Positions 25,251-33,755 of a DNA stretch of 64,000 nt are shown in pieces. Source of the DNA: Faecalibacillus intestinalis. Lineage in GTDB: Bacteria; Bacillota_I; Bacilli_A; Erysipelotrichales; Coprobacillaceae. Within the stretch, counting starts at the first letter, position 1; each line of letters starts with the position of its first letter. The notes under the pieces are model-generated. The model made no database searches, was not told the origin of the DNA, and saw nothing but the letters and a program-made list of their open reading frames with translations. Both the position numbers and the translations under genes were made by a program. The DNA is taken from the NCBI RefSeq assembly GCF_003024685.1, contig NZ_PYLQ01000012.1, positions 1 through 64,000 on the forward strand. Reading direction: 5' to 3'.

Positions 25251-25994
25251 ATGAAAGTATTGTGTTTTGGATCTGCTAATTTGGATCATGTATATAAAGT
25301 AGATCATTTTACGGTACCGGGAGAAACTCAAGGATGTCTTGAATATAATATTAAATGTGGAGGAAAAGGCGTTAATCAAGCGATTGCCATGGCATTTGCT
25401 GGTAATGATACTTATTTTGCGGGAATTATTGGTAGTGATGGTGGCTTATTGAAAGATGCTTTAGTAGATAAAGGTGTTCATATTGATTATATGAAGATTT
25501 CTAATAAACCAACAGGGCATGCAATTATTGAAGTTGATCAAAGTGGACAAAATCATATTCTTTTATATGGTGGAACAAATAAAGAAATTGATTTTGAATA
25601 TATCGATGAGGTACTTTCTCATTTTTCAAAGGGTGATATTGTTGTATTACAAAATGAAATAAATAATGTTCCTTATATCATAGAGCGTTGTTATGAAAAA
25701 GAAATGAAAAGCTTTTTCAATGCAGCTCCTTATGATATAGCTGTTAAAAACTCTCCTATTGAAAAAGTAACTTGGCTTGTTGTTAATGAAACAGAAGGAG
25801 CTGCATTAAGTAATGAAGAAGATTACGAAAAGATTATTCAAACATTAAAACAAAAATATCCTCATACCCACATTCTTTTTACAATGGGAAAAGAAGGAAG
25901 CAGAGTTTTAACAGATAAAGAAGATATAAAAGTAGAAGCACTAAAAGTAAATGCTGTTGATTCAATTCCAAATTATGAGGAAGTGTTTGAATAA
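25251..25994 (+). CDS. PfkB-family sugar kinase, C-terminally truncated
   Basis: A 247-residue ribokinase-like protein. The N-terminal FGSANLDHVYKV, the sugar-binding GGKGVNQAIAMA motif and LVVNETEG are well preserved. The family signature with the catalytic Asp (GAGD) should follow KVNAVDS, but here the frame ends in IPNYEEVFE. About 50 residues are missing, so catalysis is doubtful. A hairpin TTTGAA/TTCAAA and T-run overlap the stop. It may be a pseudogene or a sugar-binding relic. Confidence 0.78.
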   Translation: MKVLCFGSANLDHVYKVDHFTVPGETQGCLEYNIKCGGKGVNQAIAMAFAGNDTYFAGIIGSDGGLLKDALVDKGVHIDYMKISNKPTGHAIIEVDQSGQNHILLYGGTNKEIDFEYIDEVLSHFSKGDIVVLQNEINNVPYIIERCYEKEMKSFFNAAPYDIAVKNSPIEKVTWLVVNETEGAALSNEEDYEKIIQTLKQKYPHTHILFTMGKEGSRVLTDKEDIKVEALKVNAVDSIPNYEEVFE

Positions 25995-26018
25995 ATTCAA
26001 ATGCTTTTTATTTTTAAA
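25984..26018 (+). terminator. Terminator overlapping the end of the kinase gene
   Basis: TTTGAA/TTCAAA stem with a 4-base loop, then TGCTTTTTATTTTT. Confidence 0.6.
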
Positions 26019-26152
26019 TGAAAGGTAAACTTTTTCATGAAAAAATATGTTCAAACATATTAAGTCTATATACCACAATAGAAATTCTAAATTTTGAAAT
26101 TAAAGAAAATTTGAATATATGAGAAAAATGGTCTTTTATTTATTTTTTAGTA

Positions 26153-26184
26153 TGTTATAATACATTTAACAACTAAGTTAAATG
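26153..26184 (+). promoter_or_regulatory. Promoter and operator of the ArsR-SdpI pair
   Basis: An extended -10 element TGTTATAAT (26153-26161) is followed immediately by the perfect inverted repeat CATTTAAC-n6-GTTAAATG (26163-26184). The dyad covers the likely transcription start, an ideal site for autorepression by the ArsR protein. Confidence 0.75.
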
Positions 26185-26206
26185 TTAAATGTAAAGGATG
26201 ATGAAT

Positions 26207-26470
26207 ATGGCAATGCAAGATACGCTTCATGCTTTGACGGATCCAACAAGAAGAGAAATACTTAATTTGCTTAAGCAATCAAGAATGTCTGCAGGTGATA
26301 TTGTTAAAAACTTTTCTGTATCAGGAGCGGCAATCTCAAGACATCTTTCTGTTTTAAAAGAAGCAGGTTTAATTCGTGATGAGCGAGAGGGAAAATTTAT
26401 TTATTATGAGCTTAATACAACGGTATTAGAAGAAATTATGTTATGGATGAGTGAGTTAAAAGGAGAATGA
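26207..26470 (+). CDS. ArsR-family repressor (SdpR-like)
   Basis: An 87-residue winged-helix repressor. ALTDPTRREILNLLK and ISRHLSVLKEAGLIRDEREGK are typical of the SdpR branch, and no metal-binding Cys pairs are present. The ATG at 26207 is chosen because AAAGG lies nine bases upstream; ATGs at 26198/26201 are too close to it. It overlaps or abuts the SdpI-like gene, as in sdpRI, where SdpI sequesters SdpR at the membrane when toxin is present. Confidence 0.85.
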   Translation: MAMQDTLHALTDPTRREILNLLKQSRMSAGDIVKNFSVSGAAISRHLSVLKEAGLIRDEREGKFIYYELNTTVLEEIMLWMSELKGE

Positions 26471-26472
26471 TT

Positions 26473-27108
26473 ATGATGAAACGAAATAAAAATAAAGTAA
26501 TATTATCTTCTATTGTTGTTTTACTTCCAATGGTTATTGGTTTGCTTATATGGAATCAATTACCAAAAGATGTTGCTACACATTTTGGTTTTAATGGACA
26601 ACCTGATGGTTATTCATCAAAAGAATTTGCAGTATTTGTCTTACCATTAATTATATTTGTGATTCATCTTTTTTGTATCTTTGCTGTAAGTACAGATCCA
26701 AAATCCAAAAATATTAATGACAAGATGTATTCAATTGTTTTGTGGATTTGCCCTTTGGTTTCAGTATTTATTTGTAATTGTATTTATGGGTATACATTAG
26801 GTTTTATTAAAAATATTGGCTTTATTACAGGGTTATTATTAGGAACGTTGTATATTGTTTTAGGTAATTATCTTCCAACTGTAAAGCCTAATTATACAGT
26901 TGGAATACGTGTTCCTTGGACTTTAAATGATCAAGATAATTGGTATCATACTCATCGCTTTAGTGGCAAATGTATGGTATTAGGTGGGGTCCTACTTATT
27001 ATGCTGTTACCTTTTATGGATATGTTTATGCTTTTTACTTTAGCTCTTGTACCAGGAATCTTACCAATTATTTATTCCTATTTATATCATCGAAAGAAAG
27101 CTAGATAA
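26473..27108 (+). CDS. SdpI-family membrane protein
   Basis: A 211-residue protein with about six membrane segments: a DUF1648 region (LPKDVATHFGFNGQPDGYSSK) and an SdpI domain (VGIRVPWTLNDQDNWYHTHRFSG). In Bacillus SdpI gives immunity to the SdpC killing factor and titrates SdpR. The start at 26473 follows AAGGAG; the ORF could also begin at 26467 overlapping the repressor stop. No sdpC-like toxin gene is nearby, so this is immunity or signalling without a local toxin. Confidence 0.85.
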   Translation: MMKRNKNKVILSSIVVLLPMVIGLLIWNQLPKDVATHFGFNGQPDGYSSKEFAVFVLPLIIFVIHLFCIFAVSTDPKSKNINDKMYSIVLWICPLVSVFICNCIYGYTLGFIKNIGFITGLLLGTLYIVLGNYLPTVKPNYTVGIRVPWTLNDQDNWYHTHRFSGKCMVLGGVLLIMLLPFMDMFMLFTLALVPGILPIIYSYLYHRKKAR

Positions 27109-27111
27109 TAT

Positions 27112-27154
27112 AAAAAATGTATTTGAACTTGAAAGGGTTTGGATACATTTTTTT
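27112..27154 (+). terminator. Terminator after the SdpI gene
   Basis: Outer stem AAAAAATGTAT/ATACATTTTTT with a partly paired interior, ending in a T-run. Confidence 0.75.
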
Positions 27155-27159
27155 AATAA

Positions 27160-27188
27160 TTGATAAAACTAATATGATTAGTTAAAAT
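27160..27188 (+). promoter_or_regulatory. TetR promoter/operator
   Basis: TTGATA (27160-27165), 17 bases, TAAAAT (27183-27188). The spacer is filled by the perfect dyad AACTAAT-ATG-ATTAGTT (27167-27183), a probable autorepression site. Confidence 0.65.
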
Positions 27189-27216
27189 AATAATATAATT
27201 AATTAGGAGAAATACT

Positions 27217-27783
27217 ATGAGTAATATTAGTCGAGAACGAATTATTGAAACAGCAGCAAATTTATCAAATAAAGCAGGGTTAGAGAATTTATCATTAAAG
27301 ATGATTGCTGAAGAGCTAAAGATAAAATCCCCTTCTCTCTATAATCATGTTTCTAGCCTTGATGATATAAAAAAACAATTAATGCTCTATGGCTGGAAAC
27401 AAATTGAAAAATTAACGATAGAAGCAGCTGTTGGAGTGACAGGATACGAGGCATTAAAAAACATGTGTTATGCATTTTATAATTATGCAATTAATAATAA
27501 AGGAATCTTTACAGCGATGCTTTGGTATAACAAATATGAAAGTATTGAAAAAGAAAATGCAACCAGAAAATTATTTGAAATGATTTTTAAAGTGATGAAA
27601 ACAGTAAATATAAGTGATGAAAATATCAATCATATCATAAGAACACTGCGCAGTTTTTTAGAAGGATTTTCTTTGCTTGTAAATAACAATGCTTTTGGTA
27701 ATCCAGTATCTATAAAAGAAAGTTTTGATTTATCATTAGAAATTATAATAAATGGAATTAAAACATTAGAAGGGACTGAATAA
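27217..27783 (+). CDS. TetR-family regulator
   Basis: A 188-residue TetR protein. The N-terminal HTH has SRERIIETAANLSNKAGLENLSL and LKIKSPSLYNHVSSLDDIKK. The C-terminal half fits the WHG-type ligand domain seen in YcdC/AcrR relatives. The downstream acetyltransferase starts one base after its stop, so the two form an operon with rarA close behind. The ligand is unknown. Confidence 0.87.
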   Translation: MSNISRERIIETAANLSNKAGLENLSLKMIAEELKIKSPSLYNHVSSLDDIKKQLMLYGWKQIEKLTIEAAVGVTGYEALKNMCYAFYNYAINNKGIFTAMLWYNKYESIEKENATRKLFEMIFKVMKTVNISDENINHIIRTLRSFLEGFSLLVNNNAFGNPVSIKESFDLSLEIIINGIKTLEGTE

Positions 27784-27784
27784 T

Positions 27785-28543
27785 ATGAATCAGTATATAA
27801 ATTTGACATTAGAAAATATTGAAAAAGAACATATTTGTTGCGCTATAGGAGATAAAAAACATCAAGCAGGTGTCACACAAAAAAAAGAATGGATTAAAAA
27901 TAAAATAAAAGATGGACATGTATTTAGAAAATTGGATGCTAGAGGTAAAGTGTTTGTTGAATACGAGTCTATAGAAACAGCATGGGTGCCTATTAGTGGA
28001 AGTAATTATGAATATATTTATTGTTTATGGGTGGCAGGAAGTTTTAAAGGAAAAGGAATAGCTAATGAATTATTGGAATATGTGATTAACGATTCTAAAG
28101 AAAAAGCTAAAAGTGGGGTATGTACACTTGTTTCTAAAAAGAAGAAGCCTTTTCTTGGAGAAAAGAAATTCTTTGAACATTATGGCTTTAAAGTAGTTGA
28201 TACAATTGGTGAATATGAATTAATGGCACTTCAATTTGATAATCATGAAATACCACGCTTTAATGAACAGGCAAGAACTATGAAAATAGAACAACAAGAT
28301 TTTACAGTTTATTATAGTTATGAATGTCCTTATGTTGAATATGGAGTTAAAGAATTATCAAATTATGCTAAAGAAAATAATTTGATAATTAATTTTATTA
28401 AAATAGATACATTAGAAAAGGCTAAAAATGTTCCTTGTATCTTTAATAATTGGGCTAATTTTTATAAAGGTGAATTTATATCGAATACAATATTAAATGC
28501 AAAATCATTTGAAAAACTAATGACAAAGATAAAAGAGGAATAA
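27785..28543 (+). CDS. GNAT acetyltransferase with YoaP-like C-terminal domain
   Basis: A 252-residue two-domain protein. Residues 1-150 form a GNAT fold with the acetyl-CoA loop WVAGSFKGKGIANELLEYV. Residues ~165-250 form a thioredoxin-like YoaP domain with a YSYECPYVEYGV segment and a single Cys. The acetylated substrate is unknown. It lies between a TetR regulator and rarA with tight spacing. Confidence 0.8.
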   Translation: MNQYINLTLENIEKEHICCAIGDKKHQAGVTQKKEWIKNKIKDGHVFRKLDARGKVFVEYESIETAWVPISGSNYEYIYCLWVAGSFKGKGIANELLEYVINDSKEKAKSGVCTLVSKKKKPFLGEKKFFEHYGFKVVDTIGEYELMALQFDNHEIPRFNEQARTMKIEQQDFTVYYSYECPYVEYGVKELSNYAKENNLIINFIKIDTLEKAKNVPCIFNNWANFYKGEFISNTILNAKSFEKLMTKIKEE

Positions 28544-28547
28544 GAAA

Positions 28548-29864
28548 ATGAATTTATTTGATATGAATGAAAATACAAGACAACTCCCACTAGCAAGCCG
28601 TATGAGACCAGAGAAACTCGATGAAATAGTTGGCCAACTTCATATCATAGGGAAAGATAAATTGCTTTATCGTGCAATAAAGGCTGATCGTTTAGGTTCT
28701 ATTATTTTATATGGACCACCAGGGGTAGGGAAAACAACGATTGCTCGAGTAATTGCGAATACGACAAAATCATACTTTTGTAAATTAAATGCAACAAATG
28801 CAGGAATCAAGGATTTAGAAAAAATCATTGAAGAAGCTAAATTTAATCAAAATGCTTATCAAAAAGGAACAATTTTATTTATTGATGAAATTCATCGCTT
28901 TAATAAAACACAACAAGATTATCTTCTTCCTTTTGTTGAAGATGGAATTGTTATATTAATAGGAGCTACAACAGAAAATCCTTATTTTGAAGTCAATAAT
29001 GCTTTACTTTCAAGATGTCGTATCTTTGAATTAAAACCTTTAGAAAAAGATGATTTAATAACCTTAATTGATCGTACATTAAAAGATCAAGAAAAAGGTT
29101 TAGGTAAAGAAAAGATTATAATTGATGAAAATGCTAAAAGCTTCCTTGCAGATCAAGCAGGAGGAGATGCCAGAAGTGTTCTAAACGCCTTAGAACTTGC
29201 TTATCTTACAACTGAAAGAAACAAAAAAGGGATAATTTCAATTACTTTAGAAGTAGCTGAACAATGTATTCGAAAAAAGGCCATAAGATATGATAAAAAT
29301 GGTGATAATCACTATGATACTATTTCTGCCTTTATTGAATCGATGAAACATACCGATCCAGATGCAACACTTTATTATCTAGCAAGAATGTTGATTGCTG
29401 GAGAGGATGTTAAATATATTGCTAGAAGAATTTGTGTTTGTGCATCTGAAGATATAGGTTTGGCTAATTCACAAGCTCTTGTTGTAGCGACAAATGCTTT
29501 TCTAGCGGTAGAAAGAATAGGAATGCCAGAGTCTACAACAATTTTAGCACATGCTGCTTTATATGTTTGTTGTTCGCCTAAATCATCAGCGGTTTCTAAT
29601 GGCATTTATCAAGCAATGGATGAGACAAACAAAACAACGGATGTTCCTATTCCAGCATTTTTACAAGATGCAAGTTATAAAAATGCTTATAAATTAGGAA
29701 GAGGTGTTGGTTTAGATAATGTTCATCAATTTCCTAATCATTATTCAGGTAAAAAATGTATGCCTGATGAATTAGATCATCATCATTATTTTAATTTATC
29801 ACAAATGGGTAGTGAAAAAAGAATCCAAGCATTTTTAGATTATCTTAAAAATAATACAAAGTAG
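28548..29864 (+). CDS. rarA: Replication-associated recombination protein A (MgsA/RarA)
   Basis: A 438-residue AAA+ clamp-loader-like ATPase acting at stalled replication forks. Motifs: PLASRMRPEKLDEIVGQ, Walker A YGPPGVGKTT, Walker B ILFIDEIHRFNKTQQD, sensor GATTENPYFEVN, arginine finger ALLSRC, and the C-terminal tetramerisation domain with YPNHYSGK-like HQFPNHYSGKKC. The start is four bases after the GNAT gene stop plus AAG. A terminator follows. Confidence 0.95.
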   Translation: MNLFDMNENTRQLPLASRMRPEKLDEIVGQLHIIGKDKLLYRAIKADRLGSIILYGPPGVGKTTIARVIANTTKSYFCKLNATNAGIKDLEKIIEEAKFNQNAYQKGTILFIDEIHRFNKTQQDYLLPFVEDGIVILIGATTENPYFEVNNALLSRCRIFELKPLEKDDLITLIDRTLKDQEKGLGKEKIIIDENAKSFLADQAGGDARSVLNALELAYLTTERNKKGIISITLEVAEQCIRKKAIRYDKNGDNHYDTISAFIESMKHTDPDATLYYLARMLIAGEDVKYIARRICVCASEDIGLANSQALVVATNAFLAVERIGMPESTTILAHAALYVCCSPKSSAVSNGIYQAMDETNKTTDVPIPAFLQDASYKNAYKLGRGVGLDNVHQFPNHYSGKKCMPDELDHHHYFNLSQMGSEKRIQAFLDYLKNNTK

Positions 29865-29892
29865 AAGTTATTATTTGAATAGCTTCTTTTTT
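29864..29892 (+). terminator. Terminator after rarA
   Basis: Stem GAAGTTATT/AATAGCTTC (one G-U pair) with a 5-base loop and TTTTTT. Confidence 0.75.
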
Positions 29893-29977
29893 AAATCAAC
29901 ATTCTTCTTTATTTGTGTTGTTTGGTTTCATTTTTCTATTTTTTATAATAAACCTGTAAGAAATGGAGGAAATGAAA

Positions 29978-30334
29978 ATGAATACAGATAAAATTTATGC
30001 AGAACAACTTGCTAATGAATATGCGCCAAAGGATACATCAAAGGTAGTGGCTCTTCGAAAATTAGATGCAAAGGCAAAATTACCAGCTAATATTTTTACT
30101 TATACTTTAGGAATTATTTCAGCTTTATTGATGGGTGTTGGAATGTGTTTATCAATGAATGTCATTGGTAGTGGGACAACGGGTATGTTTGTTTTAGGTG
30201 TTATTATTGGTTTAATTGGTTTAATTGGAATGGGAATTAATTATCCGGTTTATAAGAAAATACTTGTTCGTGGAAAACAAAAGTATGCTTTTGAAATTAT
30301 GGAACTTGCTAAAGAAATTAGTGATGAAGAATAA
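29978..30334 (+). CDS. Small two-helix membrane protein
   Basis: A 118-residue protein. A soluble N-terminal ~40 residues (YAEQLANEYAPKDTSKVVALRKLDAKA) are followed by two hydrophobic segments (IFTYTLGIISALLMGVGM and FVLGVIIGLIGLIGMG) and a helical tail. Similar proteins in Clostridia-type genomes carry the label dihydropteridine reductase with little support; I see no cofactor motif. The ATG at 29978 is chosen because GGAGG lies eight bases upstream. Confidence 0.7.
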   Translation: MNTDKIYAEQLANEYAPKDTSKVVALRKLDAKAKLPANIFTYTLGIISALLMGVGMCLSMNVIGSGTTGMFVLGVIIGLIGLIGMGINYPVYKKILVRGKQKYAFEIMELAKEISDEE

Positions 30335-30454
30335 CGGTAATAATATTTAATTAATATTAATTAAGGTTCATTTTTTCGGTTAAACTTATAATATGATAAT
30401 ATAAATAGTTTAAATGGAAGTAAAATTTCATAAATAAAACAAAGGGTAAAGATT

Positions 30455-31048
30455 ATGAATAAAAATGAAAGTAAATATTTTAATACAGCGATAAAAATGG
30501 ATCAGGCTTTTCTAGAACTTTTAGAAAAGAAAGACTTTGCTTATATTACGGTTAAAGAGATTTGTCATGAAGCAGGTGTGAATCGTTCGACCTTTTATTT
30601 ACATTATGAAACATTAGATGATTTATTAAAGGAAAGTGTTGAATATATGAATCGTCATTTTCTTGAGCATATGGGACAAGATTCACGAAATTTTGTGAAT
30701 AAGATCAATGATTGTTCAAAAGATGAACTTTATCTAATTACACCCAAATATTTAAAACCTTATTTAAGTTATATTAAAAGGAACAAACGTCTTTTTTTAA
30801 CAGCTATAAAAAAAGCAAAAGTGCTACAACTTAATCAAAGTTATTCACAATTATTTCAACATGTTTTAATGCCAATCTTAGATTGTTATCAAGTTCCTCA
30901 AGAAGAAAGAAAATACATTATGTCTTTTTATATACAAGGCATTATAGCAATTATTACTCAATGGCTAAAAGATGATTGTAAAGAAGAAATAGAATTTGTG
31001 ATGCAAGTGATTCAACGATGTATCAAACAACCAAAGGGGAATTTATGA
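30455..31048 (+). CDS. TetR/AcrR-family regulator
   Basis: A 197-residue TetR protein. The HTH is YITVKEICHEAGVNRSTFYLHYETLDDLLKES near residues 25-60; the C-terminal all-helical domain is of the type common in Firmicutes dehydrogenase regulators. Its TGA overlaps the ATG of the alcohol dehydrogenase (ATGA), so both are translated from one message. AT-rich inverted TTAAAC/GTTTAA arms flank the likely promoter near 30385-30415. Confidence 0.87.
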   Translation: MNKNESKYFNTAIKMDQAFLELLEKKDFAYITVKEICHEAGVNRSTFYLHYETLDDLLKESVEYMNRHFLEHMGQDSRNFVNKINDCSKDELYLITPKYLKPYLSYIKRNKRLFLTAIKKAKVLQLNQSYSQLFQHVLMPILDCYQVPQEERKYIMSFYIQGIIAIITQWLKDDCKEEIEFVMQVIQRCIKQPKGNL

Positions 31049-32079
31049 AAGCAGGAATTTATTTAGGAAAAGAAAAAGTAAAAATACAAGAATTACCTCT
31101 TCCTGAAGTGGGTAATTATGATGTTTTAATACAAAATATTTATTCAAGTATATGTGGAACAGATGTGGCTGTTTTTATGCATGGTCCAAATACAGGACAT
31201 AAAGTGAATGTTGGTGGTGAATTTGGTCATGAAACAATTTCAAGAATTGTTAAGGTGGGAAAAGAAGTTAAGGATTTTAAAGTAGGAGACCGTGTTTATC
31301 CTTATCCTTTATATGCTAAAGATGATACTTCAAGAGCGGGGACACTAGGTGGATTTTCAGAGTATATATTAGTACCAAATGTTAAGAAAAATCATTCTCT
31401 CTATCAGGTAGACAAACGTATTTCAGATAAACTAGCAAGTTTAATTGAACCTTTTACTGTAGGCTGTCGAGGGGCTAGAAGGGGCATGATTCTAAGTGGT
31501 CAAGGGTATGTCAAAGGACAAAATGCGGTTGTTTTTGGCAGTGGAACGATTGGTATTGCTGCAGCGGTTGCTTTTAAATATTTTGGGATGGAAAAAGTGA
31601 TGATTTGTGATTATTCAGCTTATCGTTTAGAAATTGCTAAAAAATTAGGTTTTGAAACATGTAACCTACAAGTAGATGATTTTATAAATCATGCCAAAGA
31701 TTATTTTGGAATGGCTTATTCTTTAAATGGTCCAACTGCAAATATTGATTGTTGGTTAGATGCAGCAGGTGCTAAAAGTATTCTTGATGATTTTTTAAAA
31801 CTAGGAAAAATAGAAAGTCGTTTTGTTTCAGTAGCGGTCAATAAAGAACCACGCTCCATTGATTTATTGCATATGACATATGCACAACAAAGTATTATTG
31901 GCTCTGGTGGTTATATGAAAGAAGAGGTTGATGATGTTCAAGAAATCATGGCTTGTGGTAAGTGGAATTTAGAAAGTATGATTACTCATGAATTTCCATT
32001 AGAACAGCTTGATCAAGCTTTATATAAGGCTAGTGATGTCAATAATTCTTTAAATGTGATTATTAAAATGAAAAAATAA
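31045..32079 (+). CDS. Zinc-dependent medium-chain alcohol dehydrogenase
   Basis: A 344-residue MDR-family dehydrogenase. Catalytic-zinc ligands are seen in SSICGTDVAVF and GGEFGHETISRIVKVG; the NAD(P) loop is VFGSGTIGIAAAVA near residue 172. The four-cysteine structural zinc lobe is absent, with only PYPLYAKDDTSRAGTLGG there. It resembles polyol/threonine-type dehydrogenases. It is coupled to the TetR gene by overlapping stop/start. Substrate unknown. Confidence 0.88.
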   Translation: MKAGIYLGKEKVKIQELPLPEVGNYDVLIQNIYSSICGTDVAVFMHGPNTGHKVNVGGEFGHETISRIVKVGKEVKDFKVGDRVYPYPLYAKDDTSRAGTLGGFSEYILVPNVKKNHSLYQVDKRISDKLASLIEPFTVGCRGARRGMILSGQGYVKGQNAVVFGSGTIGIAAAVAFKYFGMEKVMICDYSAYRLEIAKKLGFETCNLQVDDFINHAKDYFGMAYSLNGPTANIDCWLDAAGAKSILDDFLKLGKIESRFVSVAVNKEPRSIDLLHMTYAQQSIIGSGGYMKEEVDDVQEIMACGKWNLESMITHEFPLEQLDQALYKASDVNNSLNVIIKMKK

Positions 32080-32108
32080 GTGTCGCTATAGGCTGGCACT
32101 TATTTTAT
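32075..32108. terminator. Bidirectional terminator between ADH and HxlR genes
   Basis: Stem AATAAGTGTC/GGCACTTATT with a 10-base loop, A-rich left and TTTTATT right. Confidence 0.75.
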
Positions 32109-32428
32109 TGAATAGTTCTTTTATAATTTTCTCCCCAATTCCACATAGAATCAAGAATAGGTTTTAGGCTTTTTACTAAGTCAGTTAAACTATATTCGAC
32201 ACGCGGTGGTACTTCAGCATAAACTTTTCTATGAACAATCCCTTTTGTTTCCATTTCTTTTAAATTAGAAGTTAAAACTTTTTGACTGATTTTCCCAATA
32301 CTTCTTTGTAATTTCCCAAATCTTTTAGAACCAGGCATTAAATCACGAATAATTAATACTTTCCATTTATTTCCAATAAGGGTAAGTGTTGTTTCTACTG
32401 GACAAGCAGGTAATTCATTATTTTCCAT
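32105..32428 (-). CDS. HxlR-family transcriptional regulator
   Basis: A 107-residue winged-helix protein. CPVETTLTLIGNKWKVLIIRDL (conserved Cys and NKWK), RFGKLQRSIGKISQKVLTSNLKEM and the wing RKVYAEVPPRVEYSLT define HxlR. Such regulators often sense quinones or oxidants through the N-terminal Cys and control nitroreductases or flavoproteins. The divergent neighbour is a decayed flavoprotein-like gene. A dyad GCACT-n4-AGTGC (32485-32498 region) lies in its promoter. Confidence 0.88.
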   Translation of the reverse strand: MENNELPACPVETTLTLIGNKWKVLIIRDLMPGSKRFGKLQRSIGKISQKVLTSNLKEMETKGIVHRKVYAEVPPRVEYSLTDLVKSLKPILDSMWNWGENYKRTIQ

Positions 32429-32559
32429 TTTATTTCCTTCAAAATGCTTATATTAAACAATAATTTTAAAATGGATAGTATATAGCACTTTAGAGTGCAT
32501 ATATTTGTGTAAAGTTATTATAATAGCGAAGATGAAAAAAATAATTATTTCATAATGAT

Positions 32560-33112
32560 TAATAACGATGGAAGTAAATGTGAATGATTCGTAAAACTTT
32601 TAAATGATACGCCAGTACAATATTTAACTATTGTAGAGCTGTATTTGAAGATAATAAAGCTGAAAAAGAAATATGGATAATCCAATTTTTGAAGTGTTTT
32701 ATTTAGCTGATGCTCAAGTATTATTGCTGATAATGGACAATCACCAAAAGAATATACATTATAATATTTATTTCTAAAAATAAGAGATGTTTTAATAAAG
32801 AAATATTGATTAATGGATTATTAAAATATTGGTGGAAGAAATTTACTCACAAGATACAAGAGGTGCTTTAGAAGTTTTTGGTTATATGAAGCAAGTGAAG
32901 AATATATTGATTTAGTGTTTTTAGTCATATAGTAAGAGATTCTATTTTTATTGGTAAAACAATAGAAAATAAACATGAGTATTTTGTACAAAATAGCTGT
33001 ATAGGGTGTAAATTATGTTATAGTGTTTGTCCACATATTACTCAAAAACTTGTTATTAATCAACATCTAAAGAAATTTGTTCTAAACAATATATTGAATT
33101 ATTATAAAAAGT
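32560..33112 (+). pseudogene. Decayed flavoprotein-like gene with C-terminal Fe-S motif
   Basis: Stretches in several frames still read as protein: LNDTPVQYLTIV near the start, as in pyridoxamine-phosphate-oxidase-like flavoproteins, and near the end SCIGCKLCYSVCP, a ferredoxin-type cluster motif, followed by a basic tail to a TAA. At least three frameshifts or stops interrupt it. It is divergent from HxlR and was probably its target before inactivation. Confidence 0.55.
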
Positions 33113-33136
33113 AAGGATTGTGTGTCCTTACTTTTT
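33106..33136. terminator. Bidirectional terminator
   Basis: A 12-bp stem AAAAAGTAAGGA/TCCTTACTTTTT with a 7-base loop, between the decayed gene and the LytTR gene. Confidence 0.85.
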
Positions 33137-33755
33137 AAATACTCTCTTTGAAGTTTCTACCAATGGGTAGAATAGTAGAATTTTTTAAAATGAGTTCTTT
33201 AGCTTTTATTTCTTGAATATAGTTTTTATTTACGACAAATGATTTATGAATTTGAATAAAGTCAGAAGAATTGATTTCTTTTATAAATAAAGATAAATTT
33301 TTTCTTTCAATAAAATCACCATTATCATGATGAATTACAAGTTTATGATTCATGGATTCTACATACATAATTTGAGCAAGTCTTAATTCAAAAGACATTT
33401 GTTTATTTTTATAATGATATGTTTTAAATCTAGTAAATATTTGTTGATGAATAGTTTTTGATTTAGAGTGAAGATTGTTTTCTAAATCATCTTTTTCAAA
33501 ATATAAATGAATCCCTAATGTTAAACATTCATTAAGTAAATGAAAGTCATTAGGACCAATAATATAAATTAAAGTTTCTGGATATCTATTGATTTGATGA
33601 ATTTTATCTAAATCATTGAGGGTATTTATTTCAATAAAGTAGATATCATCATAAGATGCAGGATTGAATTTTTCTAAATAGTAATCTTTTGAGGTAAAGT
33701 GTTTTTTGATGATTTCAAAATAACACTCTTGTATATTACAAGCTATAGAAATCAT
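33135..33755 (-). CDS. LytTR-type response regulator with degenerate receiver
   Basis: A 206-residue protein. The C-terminal ~100 residues are a LytTR DNA-binding domain (LAQIMYVESMNHKLVIHHDNG, FIQIHKSFVVNKNYI, LPIGRNFKES). The N-terminal ~110 residues have the size of a receiver, but the acidic pocket and phospho-acceptor Asp are not evident (IYFIEINTLNDLDKI). It overlaps the upstream membrane protein gene by four bases. It is divergent from a permease-ATPase pair, its likely target. No histidine kinase is adjacent. Confidence 0.82.
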   Translation of the reverse strand: MISIACNIQECYFEIIKKHFTSKDYYLEKFNPASYDDIYFIEINTLNDLDKIHQINRYPETLIYIIGPNDFHLLNECLTLGIHLYFEKDDLENNLHSKSKTIHQQIFTRFKTYHYKNKQMSFELRLAQIMYVESMNHKLVIHHDNGDFIERKNLSLFIKEINSSDFIQIHKSFVVNKNYIQEIKAKELILKNSTILPIGRNFKESI

